Origin: Bin5 sp965232575
GTDB lineage: Bacteria > Chloroflexota > Anaerolineae > Caldilineales > Caldilineaceae
Direction of reading: 5' to 3'
DNA: 64,000 bases
Assembly: GCA_965232575.1 (NCBI GenBank)
Contig: CBDDPZ010000009.1
Span: forward strand, 1,240,001-1,304,000
A model generated the notes under the pieces. It was not told where the DNA came from. It did not search any database and worked only from the letters and a program-made list of their open reading frames with translations. This document shows positions 43,176 through 50,924 of the stretch, piece after piece. The translations under genes and the position numbers were made by a program. Within the stretch, counting starts at the first letter, position 1. The number at the start of each line of letters is the position of its first letter.

Positions 43176-43194
43176 ACGACAAGGTGCGGTTACC

Positions 43195-43629
43195 ATGGCC
43201 GGCACTGTACTATTTCTCTGCACGGGGAACTATTACCGCAGTCGTTTTGCCGAGCACTTTTTCAACGAACAGGCCCGGCGACGAAACCTGGCGTGGCAGG
43301 CGAGCAGCCGGGGACTGCAGCCCAGTCAGGAGAATCTGGGTTACATGTCCAGGCATGCCCTTGACCGCCTGCGGGAGCTAGGGATCGAACCGCGCGAACC
43401 ACTCCGACTGCCCTTGGACCTGGAGTCGTCCGATCTGAGTGCAGCTGCGCTAACGATTGCAATGAATGAGGTTGAGCACCGCCCACTGATGGCGGCGCGT
43501 TTCCCCGAATGGACAGAGTACGTACGCTATTGGAGGATATACGATCTGGATGTGGCGGACGCGGACTCGGGACTGGCCGCGATTGAGATGGCTGTGCTGG
43601 CGCTCTTGGACGAAATCAGCGCACTTTGA
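43195..43629 (+). CDS. Low-molecular-weight protein-tyrosine-phosphatase-like protein
   Basis: 144 residues. The N-terminal phosphate loop is FLCTGNYYRSRFAEHFF, which fits C-x5-R-S (Cys9 nucleophile and the Arg and Ser). After that the family usually has a general-acid Asp in a DP motif near the end; here the C-terminal WRIYDLDVADADSG offers Asp but not a clear DP. Members dephosphorylate phosphotyrosine or reduce arsenate; without the second and third Cys of arsenate reductase, phosphatase is more likely. It overlaps the convergent quinone reductase gene by 14 bases. Confidence 0.82.
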   Translation: MAGTVLFLCTGNYYRSRFAEHFFNEQARRRNLAWQASSRGLQPSQENLGYMSRHALDRLRELGIEPREPLRLPLDLESSDLSAAALTIAMNEVEHRPLMAARFPEWTEYVRYWRIYDLDVADADSGLAAIEMAVLALLDEISAL

Positions 43630-44596
43630 GCACGATTTTTCCGATGTTCTCGTAGGCGCGCATGCGTTCGTGGGCGGCGTGGGCCTCGGCAACGGGCATT
43701 ACTTTGTCGATGACGGGGCGGATCGAGCCGTCCTCGATCTGTGTCCAGAACTGTTGTCGAAAACGACGGATGATTTCGGCTTTTTCGGTTACGGGCCGAG
43801 CGCGAAGCACCGAGCCAATCAGACGGGCGCGCTTGCCCATCAGTTGCCTGATGTCCACCACTGCCTCTGAGCCACCGAGCGTGGCTATGAATACCAAGCG
43901 GCCTCTCACTTTCAGCAGGCTGACATTGCGCTCCAGGTATTCCGCCCCTACCATGTCGAGGATAACGTCGACACCGGCCCCTTCGGTGTACTCCAGCGTG
44001 CGGGCGACGAAGTCCTCGGTCCGATAGTTGACAGCCAGATCCGCGCCCTGGTTGAGGCAGGTTTCCACTTTGTCAGGGCGTCCGGCAGTCGTGATAACGC
44101 GACCCCCAGCGCCCTTAGCCATTTGAATGGCCGCCGTGCCCACACCGCTTGCGCCACCGTGGATGAGGATTGTCTCCCCAGGCTGAAATCCGGCTTCCAT
44201 GAAGATATTGACGTAGGCGGTCAGGTAGACTTCCGGCAGACAGGCCGCTTCGAGGTAGGACCAACCGGGGGGAATCGGGATCAGAAGCCGCTGGTCCACG
44301 GCAACGCGTTCGGCATATCCGCCGCCGGCGAGGAGCGCGCAGACTTTGTCCCCGCCCTGCCATTCTTCGACTCCGGCTCCGACCTCCAAGAGCTCCCCGG
44401 CCATGTCCAGGCCCATGATGTGGGGCGCGCCGGGGGGAGGAGGGTAGTTTCCTTCTGCCTGCGAGAGATCGGCGCGATTAAGTGTCGTCGCATGGATGGA
44501 GACGAGCGCTTCGCCCGCCTGCAATTCCGGCTCCTCCACTTCCCGCCATACAAGTTGATGACCTGATTGTTTCTGTACGACTTCGATTGCGTGCAT
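43616..44596 (-). CDS. NAD(P)H:quinone reductase-like MDR protein (Qor/PIG3 type)
   Basis: 326 residues from an ATG with AAGGAA upstream. Medium-chain reductase without structural zinc Cys. Family markers are ATTLNRADLSQAEGNYPPPPGAPHIMGLDMAGE at the N-terminus, VEE...GDKVCALLAGGGYAE, LPEVYLTAYVNIF, and the nucleotide-binding IHGGASGVGTAAIQMAKG (Gly-rich). It likely reduces quinones or alkenals with NADPH. The C-terminus overlaps the phosphatase gene end by 14 bases. Transcribed alone. Confidence 0.9.
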   Translation of the reverse strand: MHAIEVVQKQSGHQLVWREVEEPELQAGEALVSIHATTLNRADLSQAEGNYPPPPGAPHIMGLDMAGELLEVGAGVEEWQGGDKVCALLAGGGYAERVAVDQRLLIPIPPGWSYLEAACLPEVYLTAYVNIFMEAGFQPGETILIHGGASGVGTAAIQMAKGAGGRVITTAGRPDKVETCLNQGADLAVNYRTEDFVARTLEYTEGAGVDVILDMVGAEYLERNVSLLKVRGRLVFIATLGGSEAVVDIRQLMGKRARLIGSVLRARPVTEKAEIIRRFRQQFWTQIEDGSIRPVIDKVMPVAEAHAAHERMRAYENIGKIVLKVR

Positions 44597-44720
44597 GACT
44601 CTATTCCTTCGCGAAAGCGAACTTTTTCTGCCTCTTGGAGTGGCATCTGAATCAAAAAGCTTGAAAGCTGGGGCCTAATGGTGGTGGACTTGGGTGGGCA
44701 ACGATGATGGTCAGAGGTTT

Positions 44721-45431
44721 TCACTGAGTACAGCTATTCGACTTCAAGTTGCCAGGGTCAAGCTGGCGCCAGAAGACCGATCCCGATTCCAAGGCCTCGT
44801 CAATCCGGTTGTCTCGATACAGACCAGCTACTGAGGCAACTGAGCGCCTTCCTGTAAACCGCTTCAAGAATTCAGCGTTGCGGATCGCCCTGCTCGTATC
44901 TCTTCCATTGGCAGTAAAAGAGATTTCGACTGCAATGTAGCAGGATTCCCCATCTTTGTCCACGGCCTCCAATATTTCGTTAGAGGAAATGCCTGAAGTG
45001 TCACCATCTTCGGTAATCTCCCAGATCTCTTCTCTGGTCAGAGTCTTGGTGTGCCGGAGGCCAAGGTCGCCGGCAATTGCGACGGCATCTTCAATCGCGG
45101 CATTCCGAGCGTGTGCGGCCTTAACGGGCGCTATATCATTTCGCAGTTTTTGAATGCTGACCTCAACCGAATCGAATCTGGAATCCACTGCAGCCAACCC
45201 GTCGTCCACGGCATCTATCCTGACGGCATGCTGATCCAAGCGAGCTTCGATATTTCCCAAGCGCTGGTTCGTGGAGTTGGCAAAGTTTTCCATGGTGTCG
45301 GCGAGTATTGAAATCGTTTGGGGAAGATCGAGGACTTCTCTTGAAAGTAGCCTGACGCGCATGGCTTCGACCCACTCGGGCCGTTCGTCCATGATTCGCG
45401 CCAGATCTTCTATCGTATTGATAGCGGTCAT
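44721..45431 (-). CDS. Hypothetical protein, coiled coil plus possible PD-(D/E)xK-like domain
   Basis: 236 residues from the ATG at 45431; a TTG six bases earlier is possible. An N-terminal helix (IEDLARIMDERPEWVEAMRVRLL), then a long coiled coil (about residues 45-105: NQRLGNIEARLDQHAVRIDAVDD and so on), then a folded domain (from about residue 140) with EILEAVDKDGESCYIAVEISFTAN. The arrangement resembles cyanobacterial/Chloroflexota hypothetical proteins with a nuclease-like fold, yet the aligned Lys of PD-(D/E)xK is Ser here. No firm family assignment. Downstream of the dehydratase gene on the same strand; role unknown. Confidence 0.65.
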   Translation of the reverse strand: MTAINTIEDLARIMDERPEWVEAMRVRLLSREVLDLPQTISILADTMENFANSTNQRLGNIEARLDQHAVRIDAVDDGLAAVDSRFDSVEVSIQKLRNDIAPVKAAHARNAAIEDAVAIAGDLGLRHTKTLTREEIWEITEDGDTSGISSNEILEAVDKDGESCYIAVEISFTANGRDTSRAIRNAEFLKRFTGRRSVASVAGLYRDNRIDEALESGSVFWRQLDPGNLKSNSCTQ

Positions 45432-45588
45432 CGTCAATTCTCAAGCTCAATCAATCGAGCGGTCGTTCTCATTGTATGGCGGGGAACGTGGCGAAATCCC
45501 CAATGCGCACAAGCGTTCTTTCCCACAGTATACTTTATGGCAGTGCAGTTTGCAAGGGGGGATAGGAATTCAGCAACTAGAAAGCGCC

Positions 45589-46728
45589 CTACTGATAGGC
45601 CAGTGACCCGTCCGGGCGTATGAGAAACGGTCTGTGCCAGGAGCGGCCGGGGTACGCGGCCAGGGCATCCAGATTCAGGTCTATGCCGAGCCCGGGCCGG
45701 TCGGGCAGTTCGAGGTAACCGTCCACCAACTTGACGGGCTCATCGACGATGTCGGCACGGCGTCCTTCATCGGCCTTGTATTCCAATATCATGAAATTCG
45801 AGGTGCTGGCAGCGAAATGGACATTGACCGCGGTCGCGATAGGTCCGCACGGATTATGGGGGGCGACGCTGGCGTAGTGTACTTCCGCCATAGAAGCAAT
45901 CTTTTTCATTTCCCAGAGGCCGCCAGTAATGCAGATATCGGGCTGGATGATGTCGACGGCGTGGTATCCCAACAGCTCCCGGAATTCATGGCGGCTGTAG
46001 AGCATCTCGCCGGTCGCGATGGGAACGCTGACTTTGTGGCTGAGTTTTGCGAGGGCCTCATAGTTTTCCGGCCGGAGGGGCTCTTCGACAAAGAAGGGGC
46101 GGTAGGGAGCCACTACTTCGCAGAGTTGGGCGGCGCGGCCGATCTCGAGGATACGGGCGTGGGGATCAAGACCGATATCGATGTCTGGCCCGACCGCTTC
46201 ACGTACGGCTGCAACGCGTCGTTCGGTCTCGCGCAGGACGCGATTCCAGGGCATCTGGTGCCAGCCAGGCGGCAGGGGGCCCATTTTCAGGGCTGTATAG
46301 CCGTAGGTCTGGATGAGGCGAATGGCGTCATCTGCCGCCTCTTCCGGCGTATCGCCGCCAATGCTCTGGTAGACGCGGACGCGGTTGCGGGCTTTGCCGC
46401 CTGCAAGTCTGTAAACGGGCAGGCCGGCCGCCTTACCGGCGATGTCCCAAAGGGCGTGTTCGATGCCGCTGATGGCGGCGTTGACCACTGAACCGCCGGG
46501 AAAACGGCCCCCGGCGTACATGAGATGATACAGTCCTTCGATGTCGCGCGGATCGTGGCCGGTCAGCCATTCTGCAAAGTCGTGAATGGCGGCGACAGTG
46601 GCGAAGTCGGGTCCGCACGAGAATGGCTCGCCGACACCGTGGATTCCCTCGTCAGTATGGACGACGACGTAGGGTATCGAGCGATTGGCCAGGTCGGTCA
46701 AGTGCGTGTCAATACGAGTGATTTTCAT
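45589..46728 (-). CDS. Enolase-superfamily sugar-acid dehydratase (mandelate racemase/galactonate dehydratase type)
   Basis: 379 residues from an ATG preceded by AGGAG. N-terminal capping domain (RIDTHLTDLANRSIPYVVVHTDEGIHGVGE), then the barrel: LDPHARI (Asp and His metal/base region), FFVEEPLRPENY, ATGEMLYSR (Glu), QPDICITGGL, and PHNPCGPI with the His typical of galactonate/mannonate dehydratases. The reaction is dehydration of an aldonic or uronic acid to a 2-keto-3-deoxy product. It has a strong divergent promoter with an operator-like dyad and faces the phosphatase gene. No aldolase or kinase neighbour identifies the sugar. Confidence 0.9.
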   Translation of the reverse strand: MKITRIDTHLTDLANRSIPYVVVHTDEGIHGVGEPFSCGPDFATVAAIHDFAEWLTGHDPRDIEGLYHLMYAGGRFPGGSVVNAAISGIEHALWDIAGKAAGLPVYRLAGGKARNRVRVYQSIGGDTPEEAADDAIRLIQTYGYTALKMGPLPPGWHQMPWNRVLRETERRVAAVREAVGPDIDIGLDPHARILEIGRAAQLCEVVAPYRPFFVEEPLRPENYEALAKLSHKVSVPIATGEMLYSRHEFRELLGYHAVDIIQPDICITGGLWEMKKIASMAEVHYASVAPHNPCGPIATAVNVHFAASTSNFMILEYKADEGRRADIVDEPVKLVDGYLELPDRPGLGIDLNLDALAAYPGRSWHRPFLIRPDGSLAYQ

Positions 46729-46757
46729 GGAATTTGCTCCTGTGGCGGAATGCAGGA

Positions 46758-46786
46758 ATTATCATTGACAGCGCTCTTTGTGTCAA
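46758..46786 (-). promoter_or_regulatory. Promoter of the dehydratase gene overlapping a TTGACA-N10-TGTCAA dyad
   Basis: Minus strand TTGACA (46786-46781) and GATAAT (46763-46758), 17-base spacing; TSS near 46751, about 22 bases before the ATG. Positions 46765-46786 form a dyad TTGACA-N10-TGTCAA, a plausible operator in the spacer and -35. Confidence 0.7.
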
Positions 46787-46815
46787 AACTTTCAGAGACC
46801 TTTTTCCGTTCTTGA

Positions 46816-46844
46816 TTGACATATCGCTGCTGCTGTGTTTTGAT
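46816..46844 (+). promoter_or_regulatory. Possible promoter of the SpoIIE/PP2C gene
   Basis: TTGACA (46816-46821) and TTTGAT (46839-46844) are spaced by 17. The -10 is weak (4 of 6). It would give a leader of about 130 bases to the ATG at 46985. The dyad upstream may serve both divergent genes. Confidence 0.4.
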
Positions 46845-46984
46845 GGCGGGCAAATGGGGAACCGGCACTAATTTCTCAACGGGCGAACATGCATGAGCCA
46901 CCTTTCCCACTCCTCAACACAGTCTTCGCTGCCAGAAAGGGACGGTAAAGAGATGCCCCTCTACCGGGGAGGCCCCACCGAGCA

Positions 46985-47722
46985 ATGAACGGCATTGAGA
47001 TTCAAATCGCGGTTGCCAAGGTGTCAAAGTACGCGTCAAGTGAGAGCGGCGATACGGTCGAGGTCGTTGAGCGTCCTCACGGAGGAATCAGTATCGTCGT
47101 TTCGGACGGTCAGCGAAGTGGACGCAGCGCGAAAGCGATCAGCAATGTGGTGGCCCGGAAGGCGATGAGTCTGATTGCCGAAGGCGTGCGGGACGGCGCA
47201 GTGGCGCGGGCCACGCACGATTATTTGCGCACAAATCGGGGCGGGAAAGTCAGCGCGGAGCTGGTCATCGCGAGCGTGGACCTGGTCACGGAGACGCTTG
47301 TACTCAGCCGCAACAGCCGTTGTCCGGTATTGGTGCAAAGGAATGGTGAGACGGAGTGGTTGAACGAACAGTGCGACGCGATTGGCATCTATCGCAACAC
47401 GAAGCCCAATATCGTTGAACTTCCTCTCGTGCCCGGCTTGACCGCTGTCGTGTTTACCGATGGGATTTGGAGCGCGGGGCACCGCAGCGGCGGCGCGATG
47501 GATGTGGCCGGCGCGGCCAGTTTGAACGAAGTCAGCCAGGCAAGCGGCAGTGCTTCTTCGGGGGAGAGCAACGCCAAAGGGATTGCCGATCGCGTCCTGG
47601 AAGCGGCACTGGAACTGGACAAAGGACGGCCAAATGACGACTCGACTGTTCTTGTCATCAAAGTTGGGTCGCATCAGAGGGAACAGAAGATCCGCCGTAT
47701 GGAGATTTCTCTGCCCGTATAG
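46985..47722 (+). CDS. Stand-alone SpoIIE/PP2C-family serine phosphatase
   Basis: 245 residues, catalytic domain only, no sensor or membrane part. Metal-binding Asp residues of the SpoIIE/RsbU fold are visible: VVSDGQRSGRSAK (about residue 40), FTDGIWSAG (about residue 160) and NDDSTVLV near the C-terminus. Such short phosphatases (RsbX type) dephosphorylate anti-sigma factor antagonists (STAS proteins). No such partner is encoded within the window. The last 20 residues are basic and extend past the core. Confidence 0.85.
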   Translation: MNGIEIQIAVAKVSKYASSESGDTVEVVERPHGGISIVVSDGQRSGRSAKAISNVVARKAMSLIAEGVRDGAVARATHDYLRTNRGGKVSAELVIASVDLVTETLVLSRNSRCPVLVQRNGETEWLNEQCDAIGIYRNTKPNIVELPLVPGLTAVVFTDGIWSAGHRSGGAMDVAGAASLNEVSQASGSASSGESNAKGIADRVLEAALELDKGRPNDDSTVLVIKVGSHQREQKIRRMEISLPV

Positions 47723-47765
47723 GACATAGTGTGGTTCTTTCTGACCGCCAATAGGGGCGGCCCAA

Positions 47766-48182
47766 GTGAACTTGGACCTTGTCAAAATCGTAGGCGTAAG
47801 CGCGGCCGGCAAATCTACACTTGTGGCCGGGCTTAGGGAGTTGGGCTATAACGCCCGCCCGGCCGCCCAGGAACACAGCCAGGTGCCTGACATGTGGCAG
47901 CGTATCCGGCCGCCCAACTGGCTGATATTTCTGGATGCAGACCTAACGGCCCAAGGTGAGCGACGTCCTGATGTCAGCTGGAACGATCCCTGGCGCCGGA
48001 CAGAACTGAAACGGCTGGCGCATGCGCGCAGCCATGCGGACTTAGTTATCGACACCAGCCTTCTCACTCCAACAAACGTATTGAATCAGGCGGTTGACTT
48101 TCTGCGCGTGAGCAGCGTTCAAGCGGCTCCCGGCCCACTCGCGGAGTTGTCCCGAACAGGAAGTGTGTGGCACCAGGACTGA
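47766..48182 (+). CDS. Small P-loop NTPase/kinase-like protein (intact copy)
   Basis: 138 residues, starting with GTG or ATG at 47766, 44 bases after the phosphatase. Walker A at residues 9-17 (GVSAAGKST), then LGYNARPAAQEHSQVPDMW and a Walker B-like LIFLDADL, with a short helical C-terminus (TNVLNQAVDFLRVSS). Small size and no lid domain suggest an adenylate-kinase-like fold fragment; it resembles predicted shikimate/gluconate-type small kinases but no specific match is claimed. A decayed copy lies at 48928-49209. Function unknown. Confidence 0.7.
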   Translation: MNLDLVKIVGVSAAGKSTLVAGLRELGYNARPAAQEHSQVPDMWQRIRPPNWLIFLDADLTAQGERRPDVSWNDPWRRTELKRLAHARSHADLVIDTSLLTPTNVLNQAVDFLRVSSVQAAPGPLAELSRTGSVWHQD

Positions 48183-48388
48183 CAGAAAGCCATTCACGGA
48201 GATTGACTATACCGTTTTCGCTGGCTGAGAAATCCCAGTGGACGCTGCAGGCGCCGAGCTTGTGGGAGTAAAGCGCGCCAGGGCATCGTGCATGCCTTAC
48301 GACTCATCTCGAATCCTGTCAGTGCAGCAGTGAAGGAAAAACGGATTCGCTTACATTCCAGAACGAATTTATTGAGAGGACCGCGGCA

Positions 48389-48880
48389 ATGCCAGTTCAG
48401 TCTGCAGAAAGACTATTCGCCTACAACAAGTGGGCCTGGAACCGAGTTTTCCCGAGTTTAGCGGCGCTCCCGGCAGAGGAATACTTCGCCGAACGCCCCT
48501 TTTTCTGGCACTCTCTTCATGGCCTGGCTGTCCACAGTTTCAGCTCTGAGAGGAACTGGCTGCTCCGATCACGGGATGGCAGCTCGCCGCAACCGGCGGC
48601 GGGGGAGTTCCCGACGTTCGCGGCCTTACTCGATTCATGGGAACCGCTGTGGGATGCGTGGCAAGAGTATCTCGGCTCGCTGACACCGAGCGCGCTAACC
48701 AGCTCAGTCGTGTATCGTAATGATGCGAGTGAGGGATTCAGCATATTGTTGGATGACGTGTTGCGCCACGTAGTGAATCACGGTACTGAGCACAGAAGCC
48801 AGATGACACCGGTGCTGGCTCAGCTGGGACATCCGACCGAGCCTCTCGATCTTGCCTATTTTGCCATAACCGAACAATAG
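48389..48880 (+). CDS. DinB-family metal-dependent protein, copy 1
   Basis: 163 residues, ATG preceded by GAGAGG. Four-helix DinB/YfiT fold: LFAYNKWAWNRVFPSL, then HSLHGLAVHSFSSERNW with the first His and the C-terminal HVVNHGTEHRSQM with the HxxxH pair, forming the His-triad metal site. Roles of DinB proteins include bacillithiol/mycothiol-dependent transferases; the thiol here is unknown. A nearly identical paralogue follows 0.5 kb later with long identical blocks (EEYFAERPFFW, HRSQMTPVLAQLGHPTEPLD). Confidence 0.85.
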   Translation: MPVQSAERLFAYNKWAWNRVFPSLAALPAEEYFAERPFFWHSLHGLAVHSFSSERNWLLRSRDGSSPQPAAGEFPTFAALLDSWEPLWDAWQEYLGSLTPSALTSSVVYRNDASEGFSILLDDVLRHVVNHGTEHRSQMTPVLAQLGHPTEPLDLAYFAITEQ

Positions 48881-48927
48881 TCAGCTTCGACGCCTTGGTT
48901 TGAAGGCCGAGTGCCTGGTTAGCGGCG

Positions 48928-49209
48928 TTGCATTTCGCCTCTTTTCTTGCTGATTCTATGGAAGCAGTTCGAACGGCTCCATGTGCGCGGCGTCCAGACG
49001 CCACTTGGAACGAGCCTGGGAATCCTACTGGATTTCAGCGATTGGAACAGGCTGGCAGCCACACTGACGATATCACCGACTCGAGCATTCCCTCCTCCCA
49101 AATCGTCTCGCGGCAGACCGTGGATTTCCTGCGATTTCGCAACGTCCAGCCAGCGCCGGGCCCCCTGGCGTAGTTGCCGCGAGCGGGAGATGTCTGGCAT
49201 CAAAACTGA
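48928..49209 (+). pseudogene. Decayed second copy of the P-loop gene
   Basis: Only the C-terminal half is preserved. RRPDATWNEP, SHTDDITDSSIPSS, QTVDFL and VQPAPGPLA match RRPDVSWNDP, SHADLVIDTSLLTP, QAVDFL and VQAAPGPLA of the intact gene. An in-frame TAG (49171-49173) follows GPLA, and after it LPRAGDVWHQN aligns with LSRTGSVWHQD up to TGA at 49207. The Walker A half is missing. It lies between the two DinB genes, showing that the P-loop gene and DinB gene were duplicated as a unit. Confidence 0.8.
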
Positions 49210-49230
49210 CTCCAAATTCCACAAAAAAGG

Positions 49231-49259
49231 TTGACAATTCTGCCTTCGCGTGCTATATA
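49231..49259 (+). promoter_or_regulatory. Strong promoter upstream of DinB copy 2 and the iol genes
   Basis: TTGACA (49231-49236), 17-base spacer, TATATA (49254-49259). The homologous site upstream of copy 1 (TTGACT 48203-48208, TGAGAA 48226-48231) is decayed. Predicted transcript start near 49267, leader about 150 bases. Confidence 0.7.
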
Positions 49260-49415
49260 TCTCTGGTGGTTGCTGCACGTGCCGGCCGTGTGGGAATGAG
49301 GCAGGCCAAGCAAGCCCCATGCCCCACACACTTATCAATAAATCGATCAGCGTAACGGTGCAGAGAAGCTGCAACTGAGCGCCACTCGCAACCATGCTCT
49401 GAGAGGATGACATAA

Positions 49416-49913
49416 ATGTCTGTTCATTCCGTAAGCAGGCTTTTTGAATACAACAAGTGGGCCTGGCGGCGGGTCTTTCCCAGCTTAGAGGCGCTCTCGG
49501 AAGAGGAGTATTTCGCCGAACGCCCCTTTTTCTGGCAGTCGCTTCATGGCTTGACAGCTCACGGTTACGGTGCTGAGCAGGTGTGGCTGCAACGACTGGA
49601 GGGATTTAGCCCTCCAGGATTGCCAGGGGCTTCTGAGTTTGCCTCTTTCGCCGAACTTCGGGCGGCGTGGGAGCCCCTGTGGGAGGCATGGGGGAATTTT
49701 CTTGGCATGTTGACGGATAGCAGGTGTGATGACTCTCTCGAGTACCGCAACATTGAAGGCGCCGAATATGTGCTGAGGGTGGAAGACGTGTTGCGCCACG
49801 TATTTAATCACGCCACTGAACACCGCAGTCAGATGACTCCTGTATTGGCACAGTTGGGGCATCCAACGGAACCGCTCGACTTTGGTCGCTTTGCCATGAC
49901 GAGGAAAGAGTAA
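49416..49913 (+). CDS. DinB-family metal-dependent protein, copy 2
   Basis: 165 residues, ATG preceded by GAGAGGATGAC. Same DinB fold as copy 1 with the His triad: SLHGLTAHGYGAEQVW and HVFNHATEHRSQM. Sequence differences cluster in the middle (residues 60-115). It is followed 50 bases later by iolB and is probably in the same transcript, from the promoter at 49231. It may be linked to inositol metabolism only by position. Confidence 0.85.
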   Translation: MSVHSVSRLFEYNKWAWRRVFPSLEALSEEEYFAERPFFWQSLHGLTAHGYGAEQVWLQRLEGFSPPGLPGASEFASFAELRAAWEPLWEAWGNFLGMLTDSRCDDSLEYRNIEGAEYVLRVEDVLRHVFNHATEHRSQMTPVLAQLGHPTEPLDFGRFAMTRKE

Positions 49914-49963
49914 GTCGGGTATCCTTTGGTCGACCATTGCAGACCACGTGAAGAAAGAAGACA

Positions 49964-50854
49964 ATGATGCGTTACACGGCAGAAAGCGTACTGATAAAAG
50001 GGAAGAGCAACGGCAAGGACCCAGACCTGATCCTTTCAGTCACGCCCGAAAGCGCCGGTTGGGAGTATATTTCATTTCAGGCGAGGCGACTGGAAGAAGG
50101 GGGAGAATGGTCCTTCGACACAGGAGAAAACGAGTTTGCATTTGTCAATTTGAGCGGACGGTATCGAATTAGCAGCAGTAGAGGATCCTGGGCCGGGATT
50201 GGCGGGCGGGCGAATGTTTTCGCTGGTGGAGCCCACGCACTTTATCTGCCGCGACAAACTAGCCTGACGGTCACAACGGAGGAGGCAGGAGAGTTTGCGG
50301 TCACGTGGGTGCCGACGACCGAGGACCACGAACCGTGGCTGATCCGGCCGGAGGACGTTGCTGTCAGTATTCGCGGGGGAGACAACGTCAGCCGCCAGAT
50401 CAATGACCTGCTGCCGCCCGGTTCACCGGTCCACAGGATCGTGCTGGTCGAAGTCTACACGCCGAGCGGCAACTGGAGCAGCTATCCGCCCCACAAGCAC
50501 GACGTCCACATTGAGGACGAGTCGGGGGAGTTGGTCGAGGCCGATCTGGAGGAGGTCTACTTTTATCATATCGACCGGCCAGAAGGTTTTGCATATCAGA
50601 GGGTGTATACGGACGAAAACTCGCCCATGCACGCTGCGGGCAATCCGATTGATGCGCTGGTGCGGGTCGGCCACAATGAGGCTGTGCTGGTGCCGGAGGG
50701 GTACCATCCTGTGGTCAGTATGCCCGGCTACACCACATACTATCTGAATGTCCTGGCGGGCAGCGCGCAGAGTCTGGCCAACCAGGAAGATCCAAATTAC
50801 GGATGGGTGAAGGAGAAGTACACCGGAGTGGATGAACGACTGCCTCTGTACTGA
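49964..50854 (+). CDS. iolB: 5-deoxy-glucuronate isomerase
   Basis: 296 residues. Double cupin enzyme that converts 5-deoxy-D-glucuronate to 5-dehydro-2-deoxy-D-gluconate (third dedicated step of the pathway after IolD). Typical segments are the WEYISFQARRLEEGGEW N-terminal cupin, YLPRQTSLTV, the metal-binding WSSYPPHKHDVHIED with two His, DLEEVYFYHIDRPEGFAYQRVYT, and VLVPEGYHPVVSMPGYTTYYLNVLAG. Full length. First clear iol gene of the cluster. Confidence 0.95.
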   Translation: MMRYTAESVLIKGKSNGKDPDLILSVTPESAGWEYISFQARRLEEGGEWSFDTGENEFAFVNLSGRYRISSSRGSWAGIGGRANVFAGGAHALYLPRQTSLTVTTEEAGEFAVTWVPTTEDHEPWLIRPEDVAVSIRGGDNVSRQINDLLPPGSPVHRIVLVEVYTPSGNWSSYPPHKHDVHIEDESGELVEADLEEVYFYHIDRPEGFAYQRVYTDENSPMHAAGNPIDALVRVGHNEAVLVPEGYHPVVSMPGYTTYYLNVLAGSAQSLANQEDPNYGWVKEKYTGVDERLPLY

Positions 50855-50924
50855 GGAAAAATGGGCGGGCTACAGTTGAAGTCTTTGGCGCCTGCGCTGG
50901 AAGCGGCCACAGGAAACCAGGAAC

